Below, in pieces: positions 1-7,839 of a DNA stretch of 64,000 nucleotides. The stretch is from CAVXZE01 sp964615365. Its GTDB lineage: Bacteria; Myxococcota_A; UBA9160; UBA6930. The stretch covers positions 17,725 through 81,724 of the forward strand of contig CAZTOU010000020.1 in NCBI GenBank assembly GCA_964615365.1, in the 5' to 3' direction. The position numbers and the translations under genes are program-made. A model generated the notes under the pieces. The model searched no databases, was not told the origin of the DNA, and saw only the letters and a program-made list of their open reading frames with translations. Every line of letters begins with the position of its first letter. Position 1 is the stretch's first letter.

Positions 1-1160
1 CCTGGTACTTCCTGCGCTTCTGCGACCCGGGGAACGACGAAGCCCTCGTCTCCCCGGAGGCCGACCGCTACTGGATGCCGGTGGACCTCTACGTGGGCGG
101 CGCCGAGCACGCCGTGCTGCACCTGCTCTACTCCCGATTCTGGCACAAGGTGCTCTACGACGCGGGCGTGGTGCACACCAAGGAGCCGTTCCAGAGGCTG
201 CTGAACCCGGGGATGATCCTCGGCTACAGCTACCGCTACTACGACGACAACCTCTCCGACGATCCTTCGGTCACTCCTCGCGTCTACTCCGCCTCCGAGG
301 TGCGCGTCGAGGGCGAGCTGGCCTTTGCCGCCGACAGCGGCGACGAGGTGAAGGCGCGCTGGGTGCACCAGAAGGAGGTATGCCGGGACGAGAAGGGCAG
401 ATATCTGCACCCGACACTCGACGATGTCATTCTGGAGGAGGTCGTCGAGAAGATGTCGAAGAGCAAGGGCAACGTGATCTCTCCCGACGAGGTGATCGCG
501 AAGCACGGGGCCGACAGCATGCGCCTCTACGAGCTCTTCATGGGGCCGCTGGAGAAGGGGGCACCCTGGTCCACCGATGGGATCTCCGGCTCCGTCCGCT
601 TCCTGCAGCGGGCCTACCGGCTGATCGTCGACGAGGAGAGCCCGGGAGAACCGCTACGCGAGCTGGTGGAGGGCGACGGCACCGAGGCACAGGCACGGCT
701 CACCGCCCGGACCATCGATGGCGTCACCAGGGACCTGGAGAACACACAGCCCAACACGGCCATCTCCAAGCTGATGGTCTGGAGCAATGAGATCACCGCG
801 AACGGCCCGCTGCCGCGCAAGGCGGCCGAGGCCTTCCTCTTGATGCTCTCCCCCTTCGCCCCGCACCTGGCCGAGGAGCTCTGGAACCGCCTCGGGCACA
901 CGGAGTCGCTCGCGCACGAGCCGTGGCCGGAGGCCGATTCGAAGCTGCTGGTGACGGAGACCATCACCCTCGCCGTCCAGGTGAACGGCAAGCGACGCGA
1001 CGAGATCGTGGTTCCCGCCGATGCCGACGAGGAGGAGATCAAGGCCGCGGCCCTCGCCTCGGAGAAGGTTCAGAGGCACGTCGGGAGCGAGGAGCCGCGC
1101 CGGGTGATCCTCAGGAAGAATGAGAAGAAGCGAACCGGGATCGTGAATCTGGTCTTGTGA
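1..1160 (+). CDS. leuS: Leucyl-tRNA synthetase, C-terminal part (5' end outside window)
   Basis: Class I aminoacyl-tRNA synthetase that charges tRNA-Leu in the cytoplasm. The frame is open from base 3, so the gene starts upstream of the window and about 385 C-terminal residues are present. The reading frame shows the end of the Rossmann core (WYFLR, then YVGGAEHAVLHLLY), the catalytic KMSKS loop at 450-464 followed by GNVISP, the anticodon-binding helical bundle (SPFAPHLAEELW) and the C-terminal domain (VQVNGKRRDEI). All match the bacterial LeuRS order and the stop falls at the normal C-terminus. An SGNH hydrolase follows 22 bases downstream on the same strand and may share its transcript. 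Confidence 0.97.
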   Translation, partial: WYFLRFCDPGNDEALVSPEADRYWMPVDLYVGGAEHAVLHLLYSRFWHKVLYDAGVVHTKEPFQRLLNPGMILGYSYRYYDDNLSDDPSVTPRVYSASEVRVEGELAFAADSGDEVKARWVHQKEVCRDEKGRYLHPTLDDVILEEVVEKMSKSKGNVISPDEVIAKHGADSMRLYELFMGPLEKGAPWSTDGISGSVRFLQRAYRLIVDEESPGEPLRELVEGDGTEAQARLTARTIDGVTRDLENTQPNTAISKLMVWSNEITANGPLPRKAAEAFLLMLSPFAPHLAEELWNRLGHTESLAHEPWPEADSKLLVTETITLAVQVNGKRRDEIVVPADADEEEIKAAALASEKVQRHVGSEEPRRVILRKNEKKRTGIVNLVL

Positions 1161-1182
1161 GACCACCCCGAGACGCCCCCTG

Positions 1183-2739
1183 ATGCATCGCCTCGTCTGC
1201 CTGGGCGACAGCGTGACCCAGGGATTCAAGAGCGGCGCCATCTTCCAGCCGAAGCTCTCCTTCCCAGCGATCATCGCCCGGGAAATGGGTCTCGCCGAGG
1301 CCGAGTTCCGCCACCCCTCCTTCTCCGGAGAAGGAGGGCTTCCCCTCAACATCGAGCTCCTCTTGCGACGGCTGGACCACGAGCTGGGTCACCGGCTCCG
1401 CCCGTGGGAGCTGCCCCTGGCTGGGATCTATCTGCGGCGCTGGATGGATCGCATCGAGGACTACTGGGAGCGGGGCGCCGGCAGCCGGCCCCTTCACCAC
1501 CCCGGCCTTCATCACAACCTCGCGGTCTGGGGCTTCGAGATGCAAGACGCCCACCAGCTCAGCGCGGGGCTCTGCGAGGAGATCATCGAGGGCTCGAGCG
1601 ACGCGTGGCTGCTTCAGGTGCCGGAGCGCGCCATGTACCGTACCGCGCGGCGCGTCCTCAACCCCGGCCATTCCAGGCGCCGGGAGGACCGGGAAGCGAC
1701 CCAGCTCCGACGCGCTGCCGAGCTGGCCAGAGACGGCGGGATCGAGAACCTCATCGTGTTCCTCGGCGGCAACAACGTCCTCTCCAGCGTGACCGAGCTC
1801 CGTCTCCAGGAGAGCAGCGAGTCGGACCTGGAGGAGGTCGATCCGAGGAAGCGCAAGGCGACGCTCTATCGACCCGAGCATCTGGACCGGCTGCTCGCCC
1901 GCCTGATGAGAGAGATCGAGGCCCTTGCTGAGGGCGGCGGTCGGGTGGACCGCGTCTTCTGGGGAACGATTCCGCCGGTGACGATTCCGCCCATCATCCA
2001 CGGGGTCGGGGGGCGGCTGGATTCCGCCGGGGACCTCGAGTCCCCTTACGGCCCCGGAGACGACTCCCGCTGGTTCAGACGCTACTTCGAGGCCTACACC
2101 CGACCCTGGGTGCCCGAATCGGCGTTCCGCGCCGGCGAAGACCCCCACCTGACGGGCCCGGAGGTCATCCGCATCGACCAGGTGATCGCCCGCTACCGGG
2201 AAATCCTCCTGCGCCGGGTCCGCGAGCACAACCGAGCGCGCGAGAGAGCCGGTCTGGCGAAGGACTGGCGGGTCGTCGACACCCACTGGGCCTTGGAGCG
2301 GCTCGCCTACCGCCGCTACTTCGAGGATCCCTCGGTGCCGCCGCCACCGGGCTGGTCGCCCTATCCGCTGCCCGCAGCCTACCGACGGGCGAATCTCGAC
2401 ACCCGATTCCTGCGGGCGCGGGGGGGAAGGCGGGTGGCCGGCGGCCTCTTCAGCCTCGACGGTGTGCACCCCACCACCGCGGGCTACGGCCTGGTCGCGC
2501 AGGAGTTCATCGACGTGATGGTGGAAGCGGGCGTCCGGTTCTTCCACGGCGACGGCCGCAGCCCGCGCCGGGGTCCCATCGCGGTCGACTTCGAGCACGT
2601 GATGCAGCACGACTCGCTGATCGAGAACCCGCCCGGCCCCCTGGGCGATCTCTTTGACCGGCTGGTGGAGGGCGATCAGATCCTCGATCTCTGGAAGAGG
2701 GCGTGGCGCGCTCTCTCGCCGCACCCGGGTCCCCGCTGA
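1183..2739 (+). CDS. SGNH/GDSL-family hydrolase, 518 aa
   Basis: Predicted lipase/esterase-type hydrolase of the SGNH superfamily. Block I is at the extreme N-terminus (LGDSVTQGF, nucleophile Ser within the first 12 residues). A block III-like GGNN lies near residue 190 and the block V pair DGVHPTTAGY supplies Asp and His near residue 427. No signal peptide is visible, so a cytoplasmic location is likely. At 518 aa it is about twice the size of a minimal GDSL hydrolase; the extra sequence lies between blocks I and V and has no domain I recognise. It follows leuS closely and is convergent with the lipid kinase gene, with 7 bases between the stops. The substrate is unknown. Confidence 0.85.
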   Translation: MHRLVCLGDSVTQGFKSGAIFQPKLSFPAIIAREMGLAEAEFRHPSFSGEGGLPLNIELLLRRLDHELGHRLRPWELPLAGIYLRRWMDRIEDYWERGAGSRPLHHPGLHHNLAVWGFEMQDAHQLSAGLCEEIIEGSSDAWLLQVPERAMYRTARRVLNPGHSRRREDREATQLRRAAELARDGGIENLIVFLGGNNVLSSVTELRLQESSESDLEEVDPRKRKATLYRPEHLDRLLARLMREIEALAEGGGRVDRVFWGTIPPVTIPPIIHGVGGRLDSAGDLESPYGPGDDSRWFRRYFEAYTRPWVPESAFRAGEDPHLTGPEVIRIDQVIARYREILLRRVREHNRARERAGLAKDWRVVDTHWALERLAYRRYFEDPSVPPPPGWSPYPLPAAYRRANLDTRFLRARGGRRVAGGLFSLDGVHPTTAGYGLVAQEFIDVMVEAGVRFFHGDGRSPRRGPIAVDFEHVMQHDSLIENPPGPLGDLFDRLVEGDQILDLWKRAWRALSPHPGPR

Positions 2740-2746
2740 GCGCGAG

Positions 2747-3628
2747 TCAGGCGAGCGGCGTCAGGATCGGCACCACCGACGGCTCGACCTCGATGGTGAG
2801 CGGCGTGGTGCCGCGGTAGTCGCCGTCGATCTGCACCGCCGTCGGCTCCTCGGCCTCGATCACGATGTGACGCCCGGTCCGATAGGCGACGTCCGGAAGC
2901 CGCGACACCCGCCGGGCGCTCGCCGCGACGACGTAGCGAAGCAGATCCCGGACCCGCCCGCCGCGGAAGACGCAAGCGTCGAGCACGCCCGAGTCGAAAC
3001 GCGCGCGGTCCGCGATCGAGAAGAGGCCTCCGTAGTTGCGGATGTTGCTCACGATGGCCAGCGCGCCGGTGAGGGAGGCGCCCCCGTCAACGGTCACCCG
3101 CAGCCGGGGAATGCGATATCGACGCAGGGTCTGCCAGATCGGGCGCGCGTAGCCGGGGTAGCCCAGGGTTCCCCTGCGGGCTTGCGAGAGCGCGCTGGTC
3201 ACCATGGCGTCGAAGCCACTGCTCGTCACCAGCAGGAAGCGGCGCGACCCGGCCTTGCCGAGATCGAGCCGGCGAACCTCCCCGCGCTCGACCAACGCGG
3301 CCATCGCCGCGGGATCGCGCGGGATGCAGAGTTCCCGGGCCAGCATATTGGCGGTGCCGTGGGCCAGGTGTGCCAGAGGGATGCGAGAGGGATCCTCGAG
3401 TCCGTTCAGGACGTCGTTCACGGTTCCGTCGCCGCCGGCGACCACGATGCGATAGAGGTCCCCGGTCGCCTCCCGTTTACGCGCCCATTCGCCGGCCTCT
3501 TCGGGTTGGCGGGTGGCGAACGACTCGACCACGTGGCCCCGGTCCTCGAGCAGCCGGGCCAGCCGCTCGGCCCCCCGCGCCGCCGCGCCACCACCGGCGA
3601 TCGGATTGACGACGATCAGTACCTTCAT
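2747..3628 (-). CDS. Diacylglycerol/lipid kinase (DagK/YegS-type), 293 aa
   Basis: Diacylglycerol-kinase catalytic-domain protein, predicted to phosphorylate a membrane lipid with ATP. It shows the N-terminal VNPIAGGG nucleotide-binding motif, the family hallmark GGDGTVNDVLNGL near residue 60-75, and GTANMLARELCIP, the usual third motif. The C-terminal beta-sandwich ends in IDGDYRG. The frame stays open far upstream, but the ATG at 3628 gives the canonical start (MKVLIVVNPIAGG) and overlaps the lgt stop by four bases (ATGA), so the two are probably translationally coupled. Both enzymes act on phospholipid or diacylglycerol at the membrane: Lgt consumes phosphatidylglycerol and this kinase could recycle diacylglycerol. 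Confidence 0.92.
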   Translation of the reverse strand: MKVLIVVNPIAGGGAAARGAERLARLLEDRGHVVESFATRQPEEAGEWARKREATGDLYRIVVAGGDGTVNDVLNGLEDPSRIPLAHLAHGTANMLARELCIPRDPAAMAALVERGEVRRLDLGKAGSRRFLLVTSSGFDAMVTSALSQARRGTLGYPGYARPIWQTLRRYRIPRLRVTVDGGASLTGALAIVSNIRNYGGLFSIADRARFDSGVLDACVFRGGRVRDLLRYVVAASARRVSRLPDVAYRTGRHIVIEAEEPTAVQIDGDYRGTTPLTIEVEPSVVPILTPLA

Positions 3629-4485
3629 TCGCCGGGCGGGTCGGGGCGGCGCCGCCGGAGCACCGCGAGGCCGGCGAGTCCCACCAGCACGAGGCCCGCG
3701 CTGATCAGCTGATTGATGTTGAAGTCCGCTCCCGCCGCCCGGTACAGGATGATCTGGCTCTCGTAGTAGCGAAAGAAGTCGAGGACGATCCGATAGCCCG
3801 CGACGAGCACGACGGAAGTGAAGAAGACCGCACCCGGGAAGGGCCGGCGCCTGGCGAGCCAGATCAGCAGGCCGAAGCTCGCGAACCCGAGCAGGGAAGC
3901 GTAGAGCTGGGTCGGGTGGACGGCCGCACCCGGAAAGAGCGCCGCCGCCGGGCTGCCCGGGGGAAAGCGCACGCCCCAGGGAGCCGTGCACACCAGCCCA
4001 TGGCAGCAGCCGTTCAGGAAGCAGCCGATCCGCGTGATGCCCTCGCCCAGCGCCACCGAGGGCATGATGACGTCCACGTAGGGCAGGAGCGGGAGACGGT
4101 GGTAGGCGATGAAGGCGACGGAGGAGATCATTGCCAGGACCACCCCCCCCATCATCGAGAGCCCGACGATGCCGAAGCTCCCATCGCCCTGGAAGGGATT
4201 CACCGCATCGAGCCAGGTGCCGTGGGGCGGGCGGAACATCTCCGGATGGGTCACCGCCCAGAGCAGTCGGGCTCCCAGGATCGAGGTGACCAGGATCAGC
4301 ATGGCGGCATCGAGCACGCGGTTCGCGTTCAAGCCGAGCGACCGGGCGCGCCGGACGGCGACGCCGATCCCCACGACGAAGGCGAGGAGCAAGGCCATCC
4401 CGTAGGCGGCGACGGGGTATCCACCGACCTCGAAGAGGATCGGAACCATGGCGAAGGGGTAGCTCAGGATTGCGGCGCGAGGCAC
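3625..4485 (-). CDS. lgt: Prolipoprotein diacylglyceryl transferase, 286 aa
   Basis: Integral inner-membrane enzyme that transfers diacylglyceryl from phosphatidylglycerol to the lipobox cysteine of prolipoproteins. It has about seven hydrophobic segments, the Lgt signature GITRIGCFLNGCCHG near residue 146-160, and HPTQLYAS further on. The annotated start is a GTG at 4485, because the residues upstream of the internal ATG at 4449 (AILSYPFAMVPILFEVG) still align with the usual Lgt N-terminus. No strong ribosome-binding site supports either start. It is first in a two-gene unit with the downstream lipid kinase. Its likely substrates in this window include the MacA-like lipoprotein at 30493 and the tiny lipoprotein at 47478. 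Confidence 0.96.
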   Translation of the reverse strand: MPRAAILSYPFAMVPILFEVGGYPVAAYGMALLLAFVVGIGVAVRRARSLGLNANRVLDAAMLILVTSILGARLLWAVTHPEMFRPPHGTWLDAVNPFQGDGSFGIVGLSMMGGVVLAMISSVAFIAYHRLPLLPYVDVIMPSVALGEGITRIGCFLNGCCHGLVCTAPWGVRFPPGSPAAALFPGAAVHPTQLYASLLGFASFGLLIWLARRRPFPGAVFFTSVVLVAGYRIVLDFFRYYESQIILYRAAGADFNINQLISAGLVLVGLAGLAVLRRRRPDPPGE

Positions 4486-4549
4486 CCCGTGTCCCGGGGG
4501 AGCTGCTTTTCGGCCGGCGGGGGGGCACCCTGGTGCATCCTCCTTCCCC

Positions 4550-4576
4550 TTGACTTCGAAATTGTAACATGTTCCA
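4550..4576 (+). promoter_or_regulatory. Candidate promoter/operator upstream of the flavoprotein gene
   Basis: A -35-like TTGACT lies at 4550-4555 in the 133-base divergent gap between lgt and the flavoprotein gene. Immediately after it is the perfect palindrome AACATGTT (4566-4573). In context this fits the pattern tnnAACnnGTTnna (4563-4576), which resembles published operators of KstR-type TetR repressors of steroid catabolism. There is no convincing -10, and no TetR gene in the window. The resemblance is suggestive only. Confidence 0.3.
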
Positions 4577-4618
4577 TTTCTCGCGGAGGCTCACCCGCTG
4601 GAAGAGGACAGGACACCC

Positions 4619-6097
4619 ATGGCCGACGACGCCGCGCAGAAGAATCGAACCCTCCCCTCGCAGCCCCGACCGCTCCGGGAGGTCGCCAGGTGGGACATGG
4701 AGGCGGACGTGGTGGTGGTAGGTCTCGGCGCCGCGGGGGGATCGGCGGCGATCGAGGCGGTGCGCGCCGGCGCCGACGTCCTGATCCTGGAGCGAGCCGC
4801 GGCCGGCGGGGGAACCACGGCGGACTCGGGCGGCCTGATCTACTTCGGCGGGGGCACCCCCGTCCAGAAGGCTTGCGGCTTCGACGACACTCCGGAGGAG
4901 ATGCTGAAGCACCTGATGCAGGCCAGCGGCGGCGCCAACGAGGAGAAGGTGCGGCTCTATTGCGAGCAGAGCGTCGAGCACTTCGAGTGGTTCGTGGGGC
5001 TGGGATTCGAGTTCAAGGAATCCTTCTACCCGCACAAGGCTCCCGTCCAGGAGACCGACGACGGTCTCATCTACTCCGGAAATGAGGCCGCTTCCCCCTT
5101 CAGCCAGAACGCGAGGCCGGCGCCCCGTGGCCACAAGCCCCGGAAGGAGGGCGATGCAGGGGGCCTGATCATGCAGAAGATCATCGCGGCCGTGAACCAG
5201 GCGGGTGCCAGGACGGTGGCCAACGCCCTCTCGGAAACCCTCGTGACCGCCGAGAACGGCAGGGTGGTGGGAGTGGTGGCCGTCATCGACGGGAGGGAGA
5301 CTCTGGTCCGCGCCCACCGGGGCGTGATCCTCGCCGCCGGCGGATTCATCAAGAACAAGGAGATGCTGGCCAAGCACGCACCCCATCTACTGCACTGCAA
5401 CTACCCCCTCGGAACCGACGGAGACGACGGGCGCGGCATCCGCATGGGGATGGGGGCCGGCGGGGCGGCGATCCACATGGGAGAGGGCTTCGTCTCGGTT
5501 CCCTTCTATCCGCCCTCGGCTCACGTCAAGGGCATCCTCGTCAACGAACAGGGCCAGCGCTTCATCAACGAGGACGCCTACCACGGACGCAGCGGCGACT
5601 TCGTGGTGCGTCGCCAGGGGGGCGTCGCCTATCTGATCGTCGACGACGAGCTCTACGGACCGACCGTCGCCTTCCACAAGATCGTGGCCGTGGAGGAGAC
5701 CATCGAAGAGCTGTCGAAGGCGGTGGGGTTCCCCGAGTCGACGCTCGCCGAGACGGTGGCGTTCTTCAACCGGCACGCGGCGAAGGGTGAGGATCCGCTC
5801 TTCCACAAGGCACCCGGGTACCTGCGACCGCTGTCGGCTCCGCCCTACTCCGCCCTCGACCTCACCGTCGGCAACTCGATCATCCCGGGCTTCACCTTGG
5901 GGGGTCTGGAGACTCTGCCCAGCGGCGAAGTGCTGACTCCCGACGGAGAAATCGTTCCGGGGCTCTACGCGGCGGGGCGAACCACCGCGGGTCTTCCCCA
6001 CTCGGCGAGCGGGTACGCCAGCGGTCTCTCGATCGCCGACGGCAGCTTCTTCGGACGCCGGGCGGGGCGATCGGCGGCCAAGGCCGAGACCTGGTAG
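4619..6097 (+). CDS. FAD-dependent oxidoreductase, fumarate reductase/3-ketosteroid dehydrogenase-like, 492 aa
   Basis: Flavoprotein of the succinate dehydrogenase/fumarate reductase flavoprotein superfamily, which includes 3-ketosteroid-delta1-dehydrogenases. The Rossmann FAD-binding motif VVVGLGAAGGSAAIEA is near residue 30, followed by the family's GGTTADSGGLIYFGGG segment. The C-terminus carries the second FAD contact, GLYAAGRTTAGLPHSASGYASGLS. It lacks Fe-S or heme-binding cysteines and a clear signal peptide, so it is probably a soluble single-subunit enzyme. The ATG is preceded by a purine-rich GGAAGAGGACAGGA. A KstR-like palindrome lies upstream. The substrate is not assignable; a steroid or other cyclic ketone is a family-based guess. 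Confidence 0.82.
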   Translation: MADDAAQKNRTLPSQPRPLREVARWDMEADVVVVGLGAAGGSAAIEAVRAGADVLILERAAAGGGTTADSGGLIYFGGGTPVQKACGFDDTPEEMLKHLMQASGGANEEKVRLYCEQSVEHFEWFVGLGFEFKESFYPHKAPVQETDDGLIYSGNEAASPFSQNARPAPRGHKPRKEGDAGGLIMQKIIAAVNQAGARTVANALSETLVTAENGRVVGVVAVIDGRETLVRAHRGVILAAGGFIKNKEMLAKHAPHLLHCNYPLGTDGDDGRGIRMGMGAGGAAIHMGEGFVSVPFYPPSAHVKGILVNEQGQRFINEDAYHGRSGDFVVRRQGGVAYLIVDDELYGPTVAFHKIVAVEETIEELSKAVGFPESTLAETVAFFNRHAAKGEDPLFHKAPGYLRPLSAPPYSALDLTVGNSIIPGFTLGGLETLPSGEVLTPDGEIVPGLYAAGRTTAGLPHSASGYASGLSIADGSFFGRRAGRSAAKAETW

Positions 6098-6135
6098 GGC
6101 AGCCGGCCCCCGCCCCGGACCCTCGTATCCGCACC

Positions 6136-6148
6136 TATACTCCGGCGC
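6136..6148 (+). promoter_or_regulatory. -10-like box directly upstream of a GTG start
   Basis: TATACT at 6136-6141 sits only seven bases before the GTG start of the EamA gene at 6149. No Shine-Dalgarno sequence lies between. If it is a real -10 element, the transcript would begin at or next to the start codon, giving a leaderless mRNA. No good -35 box is visible. Confidence 0.3.
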
Positions 6149-7030
6149 GTGACCCCCTTCGAGCTGCTTCTGGTGCTGGCGTCGGCGATGCTCCACGCGG
6201 TCTGGAGCGCCTCGATCAAGGGCAGCGAGGACCCCCTCGCCTTCAACCTGCTCCAGGAAGGCGTCGCCATGATCGCGGCGCTGCTGATTCTCCCCTTCTT
6301 CGTCTTCGGCGAGATTCCGGCGGTGGTGTGGAAGCTGACCGCCGCGACCGGCGTCGCTCACGGCCTCTACTTCTACTACATGAGCCGGGCCTACCAGGAG
6401 GCAGATCTGAGCCTCGTCTACCCGATCATCCGCTCCACTCCCGCCGTCCTCCCCCTGATCGCGGTGCCGCTGCTGGGGGAGTCGGTCTCGCTATGGGGCG
6501 CGTTCGGGATCGCGATCCTGGTGACCGGCATCTGGCTGATTCAGGCCGAGCGGAGCCTCGAGCTTCGAGTGCTGCGCTCGCGGGGAATCCGCTTTGCCTA
6601 CCTGACCCTGGCGACCACGGTCGCGTACTCCCTGATCGACAAGCAGGCGATGGTCCACTTCGCGGAAGCCGACTGGACGGGACCCCTGCCCCGAACCGTC
6701 GTCTACTTCTTCCTGCTCTCGATGGCCAATACGCTGGTCTTCGTTCCCCTGGCGATGCGGCGCGTATCCTGGACGACACTGCGCGAGGCGGGACGGCGCG
6801 AAGGAGCGCGGGCGGCGGCGGCACTCGCCGCCAGCCTGTTGAGCTACGGCCTGATCCTTCAGGCCTTCCAGACTGCGCCGGTCAGCTACGTGGTGGCGGT
6901 GCGGCAGATGAGCGTGCTCTTCGCCTTGCTCTTCGCGGTGGTCTGGCTGCGCGAGCGACCGGACCGCCGCCGAGTCATCGGGGCCACGGCCACCGTGGTG
7001 GGTGTCGCCCTGATCTCCCTCCGGCCCTGA
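6149..7030 (+). CDS. EamA/DMT-family transporter, 293 aa
   Basis: Inner-membrane drug/metabolite transporter with ten predicted hydrophobic helices arranged as two five-helix EamA repeats. The first repeat ends in VYPIIRSTPAVLPLIAVPLLGE and the second in SYVVAVRQMSVLFALLFAVVWLRE; both carry the P/R-x-x-S-x-LFA-type helix that defines the family. The start codon is GTG, with a possible -10 box rather than a ribosome-binding site in front of it. The substrate is unknown. It stands alone between the flavoprotein gene and an endo/exonuclease-fold gene, all on the plus strand. Confidence 0.9.
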   Translation: MTPFELLLVLASAMLHAVWSASIKGSEDPLAFNLLQEGVAMIAALLILPFFVFGEIPAVVWKLTAATGVAHGLYFYYMSRAYQEADLSLVYPIIRSTPAVLPLIAVPLLGESVSLWGAFGIAILVTGIWLIQAERSLELRVLRSRGIRFAYLTLATTVAYSLIDKQAMVHFAEADWTGPLPRTVVYFFLLSMANTLVFVPLAMRRVSWTTLREAGRREGARAAAALAASLLSYGLILQAFQTAPVSYVVAVRQMSVLFALLFAVVWLRERPDRRRVIGATATVVGVALISLRP

Positions 7031-7143
7031 CGGAGCTTCCGGGCAAGCCTAGCCTCGCCTACGGGACCCGGGGAGAAGGGCTAGCTTGCAGCTACGGAGA
7101 ACCGATTCGCGTGCCGAAGAACAGGAAGGGGAGGAGATCAGCG

Positions 7144-7836
7144 TTGGAGGAGAAGCGCGGCCGTCTGCGAGTGCTGTCGGCGAATCTCTGGAGGGGACGT
7201 GCGGATCCCGACGCCCTGGGTCGGCGGATCGAGGAGCTCGACGTCGACGTGATGGCCGTGCAGGAGCTCTCCGCCCGTCAGGTCGGCGTCATCTCCGAGC
7301 TGCTTCCGCACGGGAAGCTCGAGCCGACCGCGGAGTGCGAGGGAATGGGAATCGCCCTTCGCCATCCGGGGAAGGTCGAGCGCCTCCTCCTTCGCCACCG
7401 CGACGCCCAGGCGGCGGAGCTGGTGCCGGGTGAGTGGCCCGGTCTCTCTGCCCCCATCGAGCTGATGAACGTCCACATCCAGGCACCCCACGGCTTTCCC
7501 CAGTGGCGCTCCCTGGCCCGGCGACGCGACCAGATCCGGGTGCTGGACACCTATCTTCGCAACGTCCCCAAGCGCCGCGTGGTGGTCGGCGATTTCAACG
7601 CGACGCCGATCTGGCCGGTCTACCGCACCGTCGCCTCCCACCTGGACGACGCCGCCGCCCTCCACGCCATGGCGACTCGCCGGCGCCCCGCCCGCACCTG
7701 GGGCCCCTGGTCCGGCAGTCCCCGCCTGCTCCGTATCGATCACGCCTTCGTGCGCGGCCTCAATGTCGACCGCTTCGAGGTCGTCGAAGTGAGCGGGAGC
7801 GACCACAGCGCCATCCTCACCGAACTGCGCCTGTAG
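7144..7836 (+). CDS. Endonuclease/exonuclease/phosphatase-fold protein, 230 aa
   Basis: Metal-dependent phosphoesterase fold. Visible motifs in order are LSANLW with a following metal-binding VQELS (the Glu of the fold), NVHIQ, the catalytic GDFNATP near residue 155, and the C-terminal SDHSAI that supplies the catalytic His. These match the EEP superfamily (DNase I, exonuclease III, Nocturnin and sphingomyelinase types). The TTG at 7144 is chosen because GGGGAGGAG lies at ideal spacing; an in-frame GTG at 7111 is possible but lacks such a site. There is no signal peptide. The substrate (nucleic acid or a phospho-lipid/sugar) cannot be told. The gene converges on ptsP with three bases between the stops. 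Confidence 0.85.
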   Translation: MEEKRGRLRVLSANLWRGRADPDALGRRIEELDVDVMAVQELSARQVGVISELLPHGKLEPTAECEGMGIALRHPGKVERLLLRHRDAQAAELVPGEWPGLSAPIELMNVHIQAPHGFPQWRSLARRRDQIRVLDTYLRNVPKRRVVVGDFNATPIWPVYRTVASHLDDAAALHAMATRRRPARTWGPWSGSPRLLRIDHAFVRGLNVDRFEVVEVSGSDHSAILTELRL

Positions 7837-7839
7837 CCG

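Noticed and set aside
2747..5386. 879-aa open frame containing the lipid kinase
   Set aside because: Upstream part is antisense or out of frame with lgt and the flavoprotein gene; the start at 3628 is clear.
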